This document shows positions 1-8,879 of a DNA stretch of 64,000 nt, piece by piece. The notes under the pieces were generated by a model, which searched no databases, was not told where the DNA came from, and saw only the letters and a program-made list of their open reading frames with translations. Every line of letters begins with the position of its first letter. Position 1 is the first letter of the stretch. Both the position numbers and the translations under genes were made by a program. The stretch is from contig NZ_MJLT01000067.1 in the NCBI RefSeq assembly GCF_001766675.1, forward strand, positions 45,112 to 109,111, given 5' to 3'. This DNA is from Arthrobacter sp. SW1. GTDB lineage: Bacteria > Actinomycetota > Actinomycetes > Actinomycetales > Micrococcaceae.

Positions 1-1932
1 CGAAATCCAAATGCCCCTGCCATGATCGTGGGTACGGAGGACATGACCCTGCAGGAGATCCTTGGCAAAGCGGGATCGGCTGAAGCAGTGAACATCCGGC
101 TGGATCCGCTGATGACCACACTTGGAGACCTTGCTGAGCTCCTGCCTATCGCACGCGCCTTTCCTGTACAGACCACCTGCGACCTTTTTGAGGCTTACAG
201 CCCGGTTCTCGTAGCCCACGAACAATACGAGAAGGTCAGGAATGCGCTGGATAAAGCGATCTGCTCGGTTGAAGGCGACAACGCAGTCGCCGAGCGCTGC
301 AGAAGCAGAGCCTTGACCTTTATCAAGTCCGAGAAGCCTCTCCTGGCTCTGCGGGAGTTTCACAAAGCTAAAATCAACTGGTTCCACGGCGACACAATGC
401 GAGGTTCAGTTCTGGCCATGCTCACGATCGCAAGTGTGTATTCCGATCTGAAGCTCCCTCACGCCGCCAAGAAGTACGCCTTAAATGCCGCGTCCATCGC
501 AGTTTCTTCTTCAGATTCAGACGTGATCGATTTGGTCGGCGACAGCCTTATTCAGGCGTTTCATCATTGCTACGCGGCAGGCGCGTGGTTGGACGCCACC
601 GCTTTGAGCCAAGTGGCAATACAAGCACATGGTATATACGCAGAGGATGCCTTTGATCGTGAGCAACACCCGGATCTAGCCGGGATGGACTTTCACCAGA
701 GTATGATCTGCATGACCGCTAGAAAGTTCAGGCCGGAGCTGGTTGGAATACTCACGGACATTCTGTCGCAAACGGACTACGACAAGATGATCTGGCAGTT
801 AGTTGACCAGGTTGAGGGTTCCTTTGCATACGACGAGGCGAGTCTTGCGAGAGTTTCCGTGGAACAGCTTGGGGCTCGCCCGTTCAGCGATACCGGGCCG
901 ACGCGTTCATTGAGCTTCTCGGCGCTTGGCACACACTGGAACATAAGCTGCCCAAATGACAGAGCAACGGTACTTGCCGCTGAAAGGTTTGCAGCGGCTG
1001 CCCAGATTCTTCTGTGCGAACTTGCAACAGAGGATCCGGTTCTCCTGGATGAAAACGTCTCGGTAGAAGTCCGACTGGCAGGTTCCGAGTATGAGGAACG
1101 AGTGGAGTTCAAACCTGACAACCACCAGCTCAAGGCACTCGTGACCCTCCTGCCTTACACGGACCATGCAGATGCTGACGCGCTAGAACATGAAATCTTA
1201 GGTGCAGTAGGCGTGCTTCTCATACGCCTGAGCGCCCTGTCGCAAGAACAAATCATGGACATGCTCGATGACGCCTTCGCCAGAGGTTTCCTCAACCAAA
1301 TCTCGTTCGGCCGGCCTTACGACGAAACATCCGGACTGCTCGACGATAGCCACTACAGCCAAGCGGCTATGGTCGGCAACCATATTATCGGTAGCGGGGA
1401 TTGCGTTACTTCGACAAGCCGCGCTTTGGAACAACCATCATCGTACGGTCCTGGTTTCTCGGAGACCGAATGGCGGAAAATGATTGAAGAACGCTATGAG
1501 GTTTCTACTCTCGTGAGCTTCACCCTGGCCCGGATATTGCGCAACAAGACGTGCCACAGGATTCTTTCCGAACTTCGAGAAGAGGGCTGGCTGGACTGGC
1601 ACCTGCTATTGGCCATATTTAATGTGGCGACAAACTATCGCATTCGGTGCGAGCTCGGCCGGGACAGTTCGTCCCCGGAGATGCTGCGAAAGGTCACTCC
1701 GGATTTTCTTCACAGACGCGAAACGTCCGACACTCCAAACATTCCCCTCCACCATTTCTCAAAGGAAGGCCTGCGTGATGCCTTTGACCTCGCAACCCTT
1801 AGCGTCGCCAAACGTCTAGGACTTCACATAGACCGTGACACTCCGAACATCAGTGGGGTACGGCGGCTGCTGGATCGAAGATACGGATTCATGGAGGACG
1901 TGCCCCACTCCGACCTCCTATCACCTCAGTAA
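1..1932 (+). CDS. Hypothetical protein, probably 5'-truncated by the window edge, helical repeat-like
   Basis: I do not recognise this protein. The frame is open from base 1 through the first ATG at 22 (a second ATG is at 43) to the stop at 1932, so the true start may lie outside the window. The visible part is at least 636 residues. Roughly the first 200 residues are Ala/Leu-rich and helical, resembling TPR-like repeats (for example LLALREFHKAKINWF and HAAKKYALNAASIA). The rest is mixed and has no signal peptide or membrane segment. Base composition looks less GC-rich than the later housekeeping genes, which may mean it was acquired. A helical-repeat tail of a larger scaffold or sensor protein is possible, but that is inference only. 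Confidence 0.7.
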   Translation, partial: RNPNAPAMIVGTEDMTLQEILGKAGSAEAVNIRLDPLMTTLGDLAELLPIARAFPVQTTCDLFEAYSPVLVAHEQYEKVRNALDKAICSVEGDNAVAERCRSRALTFIKSEKPLLALREFHKAKINWFHGDTMRGSVLAMLTIASVYSDLKLPHAAKKYALNAASIAVSSSDSDVIDLVGDSLIQAFHHCYAAGAWLDATALSQVAIQAHGIYAEDAFDREQHPDLAGMDFHQSMICMTARKFRPELVGILTDILSQTDYDKMIWQLVDQVEGSFAYDEASLARVSVEQLGARPFSDTGPTRSLSFSALGTHWNISCPNDRATVLAAERFAAAAQILLCELATEDPVLLDENVSVEVRLAGSEYEERVEFKPDNHQLKALVTLLPYTDHADADALEHEILGAVGVLLIRLSALSQEQIMDMLDDAFARGFLNQISFGRPYDETSGLLDDSHYSQAAMVGNHIIGSGDCVTSTSRALEQPSSYGPGFSETEWRKMIEERYEVSTLVSFTLARILRNKTCHRILSELREEGWLDWHLLLAIFNVATNYRIRCELGRDSSSPEMLRKVTPDFLHRRETSDTPNIPLHHFSKEGLRDAFDLATLSVAKRLGLHIDRDTPNISGVRRLLDRRYGFMEDVPHSDLLSPQ

Positions 1933-2339
1933 CGGTTCGACAACCGGGTTCGCTTCCTCTGTGGGCATTAGGTGCGGATAGTCGCACGCATTGGATGATC
2001 GTTTCCAAAGAAGTCGGTCCACGTCACCAAGCAGTCGACGGCATTTGGGGAGCCGATTGCCAGCAAGAGCGGGAACTGTGCCTCCTGTCTTGGCGGGATT
2101 GTGCCGAGCGAGCCGTCGTCCCGAACTACTCTATAAAGTCGGTATCTCGCAGTCCCACGAAGTGAAGTCAACACTGGAGGCGCCCGCCCGGGTCGGTCCT
2201 GAGCAAGACCAGGCAGAGCCACTGGCAAACAGCGACAGCCGACATCGCTACGACCTCTTATGTAGCTTCAATTTGAGGCCTTGTGCGCCGGCTGCATCAT
2301 GTTCACGAGAGTGGATACGAATGACGCATGCGGTGGTGG
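1933..2339. other. 407-bp gap without a confident gene
   Basis: No convincing complete gene lies here. A minus-strand frame at 1968-2228 ends in a protein-like stretch (LLAIGSPNAVDCLVTWTDF), but its upstream half looks non-coding and has no ribosome binding site. It may be the 3' remnant of a decayed gene. No hairpin terminator was found after the upstream gene. Confidence 0.5.
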
Positions 2340-2933
2340 CTACGCCGGGGCCAATTCCACTGCCAGACCGTGCCGGAGGGCCTTCGCGATTCTCTGATAG
2401 TCCCCTTCTTCTATGGCGCGGTACTCATCAATGTTTTCCAGCAATGGGTTGGCGCCGGCATCGAGTATGTAGTGGACTTCGAATCCCTTGCCGTTGACCA
2501 CCCATTGCCCGTCTTCAGGGTCCGGATCGGCATCCTCAATGGGAACAAACAAGTTTGGAACGTTGATCCCCCGGGGGTTGACCTGCCTCAGATTGGGGTC
2601 CATTAGGAGTGCCGGTTCATCGAGAGTGAGCACAACGTGCCCTAAATTGTCATCGTCGCTGAGAGCGTTACCCTGCAGCGTTTCATGTTGTTCCGGCGTC
2701 AGGCTTGCCCAAATTTTTCGACCCATGCAGATGCTTCCGCCGGAAACTGTGTCATTGACTCCGACTGAAACAGGCCGCAGCTTGAGGTCATAGCCAAGAT
2801 GCTTGGCGATGCCCTGAAGCATTACTGCCGCCTCGACGCATGCAGTGTTCGTGCCAAACCTTTGTCCCACAAGCTCGAAAGCTCGGTGAAGGGTCTCTAG
2901 TGAAGCTTTCGGTAGAGGCTCCCGCCGCTTCAT
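2340..2933 (-). CDS. Hypothetical protein with a papain/transglutaminase-like Cys-His-Asp pattern
   Basis: Not assigned to a named family. The start at 2933 was chosen because an AAAGGAAG ribosome binding site lies about 8 bases upstream; an in-frame ATG at 2993 lacks one. The product has 197 residues and no signal peptide or membrane segment. Cys32 sits in TNTACVEAAVMLQ at the start of a helix, His99 in LGHVVLTL on a strand, and Asp112 in ALLMDPNLRQ. This order and spacing resemble the catalytic triad of transglutaminase-like or arylamine acetyltransferase-like folds. It converges with the gene to its left. An enzymatic role is inferred from the pattern only. Confidence 0.7.
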   Translation of the reverse strand: MKRREPLPKASLETLHRAFELVGQRFGTNTACVEAAVMLQGIAKHLGYDLKLRPVSVGVNDTVSGGSICMGRKIWASLTPEQHETLQGNALSDDDNLGHVVLTLDEPALLMDPNLRQVNPRGINVPNLFVPIEDADPDPEDGQWVVNGKGFEVHYILDAGANPLLENIDEYRAIEEGDYQRIAKALRHGLAVELAPA

Positions 2934-3337
2934 CTTATTTCGGCTTCCTTTGCCCACAATTCCCCTCTGCAGTGCCACTTGTTGTGCAAGCATCTTGTCA
3001 CAGAATGGGGGCCGCCAGTGCCAATAGGGTAAGCATCAGACTACGATCCCTCGGGGATCAATAAAAAGGGAACCGTCCCAGTCGGCAGAATTCGAGGTTG
3101 TATCCACCTCGCTCGGATTAGACGACCTAACGAGGTTGGCGCACGGCTTTTCGGGGTGTCTGACGACCTTTGGGGATACGACCCGCTGCCCACTGACCTT
3201 CGTCAGCTAGGTTGAAATAATCTTCGCCATCGGTGATCGCCGAATGAACTACAACCAGCCCCGGCAAGCGCAGGACAGTCCCGCGCCGCCAGGCCCGCTT
3301 GCCGTCGCCAGGACCACCCCGCCCCCAAACCAAGAAC
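2934..3337. other. 404-bp gap, no confident gene
   Basis: The only open frame, minus strand 3127-3333 (68 codons), starts without a clear ribosome binding site and is Arg/Gly-rich at its start. Its second half (HSAITDGEDYFNLADEGQW) looks somewhat protein-like, so a decayed gene cannot be excluded. No RNA gene or terminator was recognised. Confidence 0.4.
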
Positions 3338-4351
3338 CTACTTCTTCGGCAACCCCGGCGGGTTCAGCTCCGACTTTGCAATAGCCTCCGAAGAAAGCCC
3401 CCACCGGTCCAGGATCTTCCCGTACGTCCCGTTCTTGATCAGCGAGTTAAGAGCAGCCTGCGCCGCCACCGCGAGCCCGTTCCCCTTCTTCGTGGTGAAA
3501 GCGATGTCGGCCTTCAGCGGCCAGCCGCCGTTCACCGTGCCCACCTGCTTGGTCTTGCCGTCCTTCGCCGCCTTGTACGCGGCCCCCGCGTTGGGACCGA
3601 AAGTAAGGTCCGCACGCCCGGACTGCAGAGCCAGCGACGAGGCCGAGTCGTCGTCGTAATACTGGAACTCAACCGGCGGCAAACCCGCCGCCCGGTTCTC
3701 CTCGTCCCAGCGCACCAGGATCGCCTCCTGGTTGGTGCCCGAGCCCACGATCACCCGCTTGCCCGCCACATCCTTCGCTTCCTTGACCTCGCCGATGTCC
3801 GAGTCGCTCTTCGCATAGAAGCCCAGGAGGTCGGTCCGGTAGCTGGCGAAGTCGAACTTCTCCTTGCGCTCCTCCGTGACCGTCACGTTGGACAGCACGG
3901 CCTCGTACTTGCCGGACGCCACGCCCAGCGGCCAGTCCGCCCACGCCACCGGCAGCACCTCCACCTGCAGGCCCAGCGTCTCGCCCACCGCGTACGCCAG
4001 GTCCACCTCGTTGCCGATCAGCGTCTTGTTGTCCGTGGCGAACAGGCTCAGTGGCGCGGTGCCGCCCGTGGTGACCACGGTCAGCTTGCCGTCCGCCTTG
4101 ATGGCCTCGGGCACCAAGGCCGCGGCGGCGTCGTCCTTCGTGACCGGGAAGCGGTCCTGCTGGGGGCTGAGGTTGAACGTCTTCTCGCCGATGGTCGCAG
4201 CGGACGACGACGGCGCTGCCGCACCCTGGGAGCCCTGTGTTGACTGACCTTGGGCTGCGGTTGCGCCCGGGTCGGAGCAGGCGGTGAGACCGAGTGCCGC
4301 AGCCGCCACCAGCGCTAACGCCGTGCCTGTCTTTGAAGCCGAAATTGCCAT
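3338..4351 (-). CDS. Amino-acid ABC transporter substrate-binding lipoprotein (SBP family 3)
   Basis: An extracellular lipid-anchored binding protein that would deliver a polar amino acid to an ABC importer. The start at 4351 is preceded by AGGGG at good spacing and begins a lipoprotein signal peptide ending in the lipobox LTAC. A Ala/Ser/Gln-rich linker follows, then a bilobed family-3 domain with typical segments (GNEVDLAYAVGETLGLQVEV; SNVTVTEERKEKFDFASY; GSGTNQEAILVRWDEENR). The product has 337 residues, a normal family length. No permease or ATPase gene lies beside it, so it is an orphan or serves a transporter encoded elsewhere. Substrate is unknown. The nearby proline dehydrogenase makes proline thinkable but unproven. 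Confidence 0.9.
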   Translation of the reverse strand: MAISASKTGTALALVAAAALGLTACSDPGATAAQGQSTQGSQGAAAPSSSAATIGEKTFNLSPQQDRFPVTKDDAAAALVPEAIKADGKLTVVTTGGTAPLSLFATDNKTLIGNEVDLAYAVGETLGLQVEVLPVAWADWPLGVASGKYEAVLSNVTVTEERKEKFDFASYRTDLLGFYAKSDSDIGEVKEAKDVAGKRVIVGSGTNQEAILVRWDEENRAAGLPPVEFQYYDDDSASSLALQSGRADLTFGPNAGAAYKAAKDGKTKQVGTVNGGWPLKADIAFTTKKGNGLAVAAQAALNSLIKNGTYGKILDRWGLSSEAIAKSELNPPGLPKK

Positions 4352-4511
4352 GGAAATACCCCTGAATTCTGCTGAACGGTGTGCTTGTGGCAGCAACTAT
4401 CCGGCAGCGAAAACAGGGCGGTCAAAGCGCACCGAAACGCTTGGATACAGTGCGAAACCGGGCTTAACCGCGGGTCCGGGAACGTCATATTCCGGGCCGT
4501 GGAAACCAGCG

Positions 4512-4538
4512 AACAAGTAGCGCGGCGCAATATTTCCC
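4512..4538 (+). repeat. 27-bp dispersed repeat, copy 1
   Basis: Begins AACAAGTAGCGC, continues through a GCGC-rich core and ends in TATTTCCC. It matches the copy at 6601-6627 at 25 of 27 positions. It lies just beyond the 3' end of proline dehydrogenase. Confidence 0.7.
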
Positions 4539-4551
4539 TGCGGGCGCGCTT

Positions 4552-5508
4552 TCAGGAAGCCGCGTCCACCACAGCCTGGAAAAGCCGCTGGGGATCTTCG
4601 GCCAGCCGGTTGCAGACGTAGAGCCACCATTCGGTGCCGAAGACGACGTATTCACGCGTGGGGTGGCCCTTTGCCGCCATGGCGTCCAGATGATCCGGTC
4701 CGAGCCCCATCAAGGTTTCGAACTCCCACGGCGCGGAGTCGCTTGCCTGCGCGTCGAGGTATTGATCGATGTGCCGGATGAGGTTCCAGTCGTGGGTGGC
4801 GAAGGAGCAACGGTGCCCTGCGTCCAGCAGTTCCTTCGCGTAGCTGAGGTAGGCGTCGGCCAGGGCCGGGTCTTCACGTGTGTACGCGATGCTTTCGGGC
4901 TCAAGGAAGGCACCTTTCACCAGGCGGATGCGTCCGGGGCGTTGGAGGAGTTTCTTGAGGTCGCCGGCCGTCCGGTGCAGACGGGCCTGGATGGTGATGC
5001 CGACGTGCTCGAAGCGTGCGGACAAGGTCCGGTGGAGGGCCAGGACGGCGTCGGTGCGATCGGACCCTTCCGCCGAAATCATCATTTCCCTGCCGCTGCC
5101 GGCCGTAGCCTCGGCAATCCTGGTGGCGTTGGCAAGGGCCAACTCGGGATCGATGGCAAGGCCGATATGCGAAAGGTCCAGGGAAATGGAGCACTCCGCC
5201 GGCATGGTTTTCGCAGCCTCGAGGAACACCTCGGTTTCGGTGTCAGCCAGGTGCGGGTCGCGGCAGCTTTCGCCCATGTATTCGACATTCGCGCGGTGGC
5301 CGCGGGCCAGGACGTCTTCCACCCGTTGTGCGGCCTCGGACAGGCTTTCGCCGGCGACAAAGCGCCCGGCAACCTTCCGGGCCAAAGGGCCAAGCACGGG
5401 ATCTGTCGGGATGGTTTGTTTCAGCTGCTCGTCGAGGGCGAGTTTCCGCAGCACCTGGGCGGCCCGCGCCGGGAGTGGGGTGGTCATCAAGGATTGATCG
5501 TTGGTCAT
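4552..5508 (-). CDS. Proline dehydrogenase (monofunctional)
   Basis: An FAD enzyme that oxidises L-proline to 1-pyrroline-5-carboxylate, feeding electrons to the respiratory chain. The start at 5508 (MTNDQSLMTT) gives 318 residues, the usual size of monofunctional bacterial ProDH; a second in-frame ATG at 5487 is possible. The TIM-barrel is recognisable by the RLVKGAFLEPESIAY segment and the C-terminal signature REYVVFGTEWWLYVCNRLAE, which binds substrate and flavin in this family. The partner P5C dehydrogenase is not in the window. The gene is divergent from the GlxA/AraC-type regulator, which is therefore its likely controller. Confidence 0.9.
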   Translation of the reverse strand: MTNDQSLMTTPLPARAAQVLRKLALDEQLKQTIPTDPVLGPLARKVAGRFVAGESLSEAAQRVEDVLARGHRANVEYMGESCRDPHLADTETEVFLEAAKTMPAECSISLDLSHIGLAIDPELALANATRIAEATAGSGREMMISAEGSDRTDAVLALHRTLSARFEHVGITIQARLHRTAGDLKKLLQRPGRIRLVKGAFLEPESIAYTREDPALADAYLSYAKELLDAGHRCSFATHDWNLIRHIDQYLDAQASDSAPWEFETLMGLGPDHLDAMAAKGHPTREYVVFGTEWWLYVCNRLAEDPQRLFQAVVDAAS

Positions 5509-5633
5509 TGGAGCCTGTCTTTGAGGGGCGTGGTGTCTTTCCTTCCAAGAATTCCAGCGACGGACGGGAAGGTGGGAGTGGCAGATATGCCAGGTAGGCT
5601 GAAATTCCTGCCAGCTCGACGAACCGGGAACTG

Positions 5634-6593
5634 ATGAGTCTGAATGTCGCCGTTTTGCTCCTCGAAGGAAGCCACGCTTTCGAACTGGGGGTGTTCTGCG
5701 AGGTCTTCGGCATCGACCGCAGCGACGACGGATTAGCGAGCCACGACTTTTCCCTGGTGTCGCTGAACCCGGGCAGTGTGCCCACCCGGCACGGCTTCGA
5801 CATCGTGGCACCCCACGGGCTTGAGCGGCTCTCAGCGGCCGAGCTCATCTGCGTGCCTGCCTACGATTTCCACCGCCGGCAAGCAGACCGCGTCCTGGAA
5901 GAACTGAATTCTGCGGTTGAGCGCGGAGCCCGGGTCCTGAGCATTTGTACCGGCGCGTTCCTGCTGGGCGAAGCCGGATTGCTCGACGGGCGGCGGTGCA
6001 CAACGCACTGGCGCTACACGGACGAACTCGCCCGCCGTCATCCGCGCGCCGAGGTGGAACAGGACGTGCTGTACGTCGACGACGATCCGGTCATCACCGG
6101 CGCCGGTACCGCTGCCGGCGTCGATACTTGCCTCCACTTCGTCCGGCAGCGTTACGGCAGCAAGGCCGCCAACCTCATCGCCCGGCGCATGGTGACGGCG
6201 CCCCACCGGGAAGGCGGGCAGCGCCAGTTCCGGGAACGCCCGCAGCCCTTGGACGGTGTCACTTCCATGGCACCCGTCAGGGAATGGGCGGAGGCGAACC
6301 TCGACCAGGAGCTGAGCGTCGAGGCAATGGCCCGCCAGGCCCACCTGTCCCAACGCACGTTCGCCCGCAGGTTTGTGCAGGAGACCGGAACCTCGCCGCT
6401 GCAATGGGTGACCGGGCAACGAGTCCTGCTCGCCCAACAACTCCTCGAAACCACGGATGCCCCGATCGCGGCCATTGCGCGGCGGACGGGTTTTGGAACC
6501 ATCGATAACCTTCGGCACCATTTCACCCGGCGCGTAGGAGTCACCCCTCAGCAGTACAGGCGAAGTTTCCACGCCATTGAAGGAAATAGCTAA
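5634..6593 (+). CDS. GlxA-family transcriptional regulator (DJ-1/PfpI + AraC HTH)
   Basis: A 319-residue cytoplasmic regulator. Residues about 3-175 form a DJ-1/PfpI-like ligand domain with the nucleophile-elbow motif SICTGAFLLGEAGLL. Residues about 215-315 form an AraC-type double helix-turn-helix (LSVEAMARQAHLSQRTFARR; TGFGTIDNLRHHFTRRVG). It is transcribed away from proline dehydrogenase with about 125 bp between the starts. That divergent arrangement is typical of a regulator and its target, so control of proline catabolism is a reasonable inference. The ligand is unknown. Confidence 0.9.
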   Translation: MSLNVAVLLLEGSHAFELGVFCEVFGIDRSDDGLASHDFSLVSLNPGSVPTRHGFDIVAPHGLERLSAAELICVPAYDFHRRQADRVLEELNSAVERGARVLSICTGAFLLGEAGLLDGRRCTTHWRYTDELARRHPRAEVEQDVLYVDDDPVITGAGTAAGVDTCLHFVRQRYGSKAANLIARRMVTAPHREGGQRQFRERPQPLDGVTSMAPVREWAEANLDQELSVEAMARQAHLSQRTFARRFVQETGTSPLQWVTGQRVLLAQQLLETTDAPIAAIARRTGFGTIDNLRHHFTRRVGVTPQQYRRSFHAIEGNS

Positions 6594-6600
6594 AACGCAA

Positions 6601-6627
6601 AACAAGTAGCGCTGCGCAGTATTTCCC
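6601..6627 (+). repeat. 27-bp dispersed repeat, copy 2
   Basis: Same element as 4512-4538 in the same absolute orientation, starting 7 bp after the stop of the GlxA-type gene. A short tandem duplication of a CCCGGAAAAGAC unit follows at about 6625-6660. Confidence 0.7.
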
Positions 6628-6753
6628 GGAAAAGACGAGTACCCGCCCGGAAAAGACAAGTGGGAATTACGCGTGTGGCTCCCATACCCGCGGACCTACC
6701 GTGGGACCACGCTGCGGCCGCGGGGGCCGGAGCCACATGGGGAGGCACTCACA

Positions 6754-8550
6754 ATGGAACAGCCAGCTGCTTGTCAGAAAGTCCCGCCAAGGCGGGAAAA
6801 CTCAAGGAAAACAGGTCTCAAGGCAGGGGCAGCACTGGCTGCAGGCGCCTTGCTCCTGGCCACCGCCGGAGCCGCCGGCGCAGACGTCATTTACAACAAT
6901 CTGGACGGCACCGTCGATGCAGTCGCCGAGGTCATGCCGCTGAACGCCGGAGGCCCAACGGGCGGTACCGTGCTGGCCGTCCAGCCCGCCAACGGGGACG
7001 GAAAACAGGGCTGCAACCTCACGGGATCCAACGTGCTGGAACTCAGCATCAGCTCGAGCCAGCCGTCGGTGGCCACCGTCAGCCCGGGCACCGTCCTGTT
7101 CACGTCCTGCAGCGACACCAAACAGCTCACCGTCACGCCGCTGAGCAACGGGTCCACGACCATCAGCGCCAGTGTGGTCAGCAACACCTCGGGCGGCAGC
7201 TTCAACCTCGGCCCGGCAACGTTCCAGGCGGATGTGACCACCCCGGCGCCGGCCAACACCGCGCCCACCTTGACCATCACCGGCGTCACCGCCGGAGCCG
7301 CATATGCCAAAGGCTCCGTGCCCGCTGCGCTTTGCGAGGTGACGGACACCGAAGACGGTCCCAGCACTTTCCCGGCCACGCTGGGAGCGCTCAGCGGAGC
7401 GGACGCTGCCACCGGCGTCGGGACCCAAACGGCCAACTGCGACTACACGGACCTCGGCGGCCTGCACGCCTCCGCGTCCCTGAGCTACAGCATTGTGGAC
7501 GCCACGGCGCCGGAGATCAGCTACACCCTGACGCCCGCCGTGCCTGACGGAACCAACGGCTGGTACCGCAGCGAGGTCTACCTGGACTGGACGGTCACTG
7601 AAGGCGATTCGCCCAGCACCTTGTCAGTGACGGGCTGCACGGATGAACTCATCAGCCTCGACCAGCTGCCCACCGACTACAGCTGCGCGGCGTCCAGCAG
7701 CGGCGGCGCCGCCGGGCCCGTGACGGTCCCGATCAAGAAGGACGGAACCGCGCCGGACGTCGCCTACACCAGTGCTAGCGGCACCGCGGGCAGCAACGGC
7801 TGGTACACCTCCGACGTCACCACAACGTTCACGGCAACGGACGCGACGTCGGGCCCGGCCTCCGCGACGCAGACCGCCACCAGCAGCGGCGAGGGGTCCG
7901 CCGTCGTCGTGCAGAGCCCGGCGTTCACCGACAACGCGGGCAACGTGACCGCCGCCGGTGCGGCGAGCCACAGTTTCAAGGTGGACAAGGGCGACCCGAC
8001 GGCGGCCTTCGACTCGGTGCTCGGCGACGCGTACTTCGGCTTCCTGGCGCCGGCGCCCGGCTGCACCGCCTCCGACGACGTCTCCGGACCGGCGGGCTGC
8101 GTGGTCACCGGATACTCGACGGCGGTCGGCACCCACACGCTCACGGCGATCGCCACGGACAATGCCGGCCGCACTGCCACCGCGCAGCAGAGCTACACGG
8201 TGATGGCCTGGACGCTCAAGGGCTTCTACCAGCCGGTGGACATGAACGGCGTGCTGAATACCGTGAAGGGCGGCAGCACTGTTCCGGCGAAGTTCGAGGT
8301 ATTCGCGGGAAGCACGGAGCTGACGGACCCGGCACTGGTGGCTCTGAGCGCCGCGAGGATCACGTGCTCGCTGAGCGCCCTGGATGACATCGAGCTCACG
8401 GCCACGGGCAGCACCTCGCTCCGGTATGACTCGGTCAGTGGCCAGTTCATCTACAACTGGAAGACCCCGGCCACCCCGGGATCCTGCTACAAACTGACCA
8501 TGACGGCGGCGGATGGCTCCAGCATCTATGCGAACTTCAAGATGAAGTAG
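6754..8550 (+). CDS. Secreted protein with Ig-like regions and a C-terminal PxKF domain
   Basis: The start at 6754 was chosen because GGAGG lies 8 bases upstream. Upstream codons in the same frame give an unlikely N-terminus. The 598-residue product begins with an Arg-rich n-region and a hydrophobic Ala/Leu signal peptide ending near AAGADV. The body is Thr/Ser/Gly/Ala-rich with repeated beta-sandwich features, such as the twice-repeated GWY-S-VY/T pattern around the middle. The last roughly 100 residues contain VNTVKGG-like GVLNTVKGGSTVPAKFEVF, the hallmark of PxKF domains. No sortase motif or membrane anchor is seen, so it is probably released or held to the wall non-covalently. Function is unknown; adhesion or matrix roles are guesses. 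Confidence 0.85.
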   Translation: MEQPAACQKVPPRRENSRKTGLKAGAALAAGALLLATAGAAGADVIYNNLDGTVDAVAEVMPLNAGGPTGGTVLAVQPANGDGKQGCNLTGSNVLELSISSSQPSVATVSPGTVLFTSCSDTKQLTVTPLSNGSTTISASVVSNTSGGSFNLGPATFQADVTTPAPANTAPTLTITGVTAGAAYAKGSVPAALCEVTDTEDGPSTFPATLGALSGADAATGVGTQTANCDYTDLGGLHASASLSYSIVDATAPEISYTLTPAVPDGTNGWYRSEVYLDWTVTEGDSPSTLSVTGCTDELISLDQLPTDYSCAASSSGGAAGPVTVPIKKDGTAPDVAYTSASGTAGSNGWYTSDVTTTFTATDATSGPASATQTATSSGEGSAVVVQSPAFTDNAGNVTAAGAASHSFKVDKGDPTAAFDSVLGDAYFGFLAPAPGCTASDDVSGPAGCVVTGYSTAVGTHTLTAIATDNAGRTATAQQSYTVMAWTLKGFYQPVDMNGVLNTVKGGSTVPAKFEVFAGSTELTDPALVALSAARITCSLSALDDIELTATGSTSLRYDSVSGQFIYNWKTPATPGSCYKLTMTAADGSSIYANFKMK

Positions 8551-8565
8551 GCGTTCGCACGGGAG

Positions 8566-8589
8566 GCCCGGGCGGTGGTCCGGGCTTTT
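8566..8589 (+). terminator. Rho-independent terminator
   Basis: A GCCCGG / CCGGGC stem with an 8-nt loop followed by TTTT, 15 bp after the stop of the PxKF-protein gene. Confidence 0.75.
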
Positions 8590-8630
8590 CGTGTGGGGCT
8601 TCTACAACTGCTGTCCGAGGGGGTTGGGGC

Positions 8631-8819
8631 ATGGAACTAGCGAGCCTGTTGACACTTCTAAGTACCGTTCTGCTTGCGGTATCTCTCATCTACTTCACGA
8701 AGTACCCGCTTGCCAAGGGCGAACCCTTTACCAGGACACAGAAACTCATGATGATGCCAACGTTCCTGAGTGCTTGTTGCTTGCTTGTTGCAGGCGCTTT
8801 CATGTTCGGCCGTCCTTGA
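8631..8819 (+). CDS. Small membrane protein, hypothetical
   Basis: A 62-residue product with two hydrophobic segments (about residues 5-23 and 43-60) joined by a basic loop. A G-rich ribosome binding site precedes the ATG. It lies immediately upstream of another small membrane gene, which is disrupted. Family is not recognised. Confidence 0.55.
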   Translation: MELASLLTLLSTVLLAVSLIYFTKYPLAKGEPFTRTQKLMMMPTFLSACCLLVAGAFMFGRP

Positions 8820-8879
8820 GGGACGACGCCGGCTCTGGCGCTCGTTGGCAAGCACACCGTCGAAGGAGCCACTGAGGCC

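Noticed and set aside
1989..2015. Weak resemblance to the 62-bp palindrome (GATGATCGTTTCCA)
   Set aside because: Only a short part of the core matches and there are no outer arms.
3127..3333. 68-codon minus-strand frame
   Set aside because: No ribosome binding site, unusual N-terminal composition and no recognised family; kept only as a possible remnant.
3299..4243. Long plus-strand open frame (314 codons)
   Set aside because: Arg/Val-rich antisense shadow of the substrate-binding lipoprotein; no ribosome binding site or family features.
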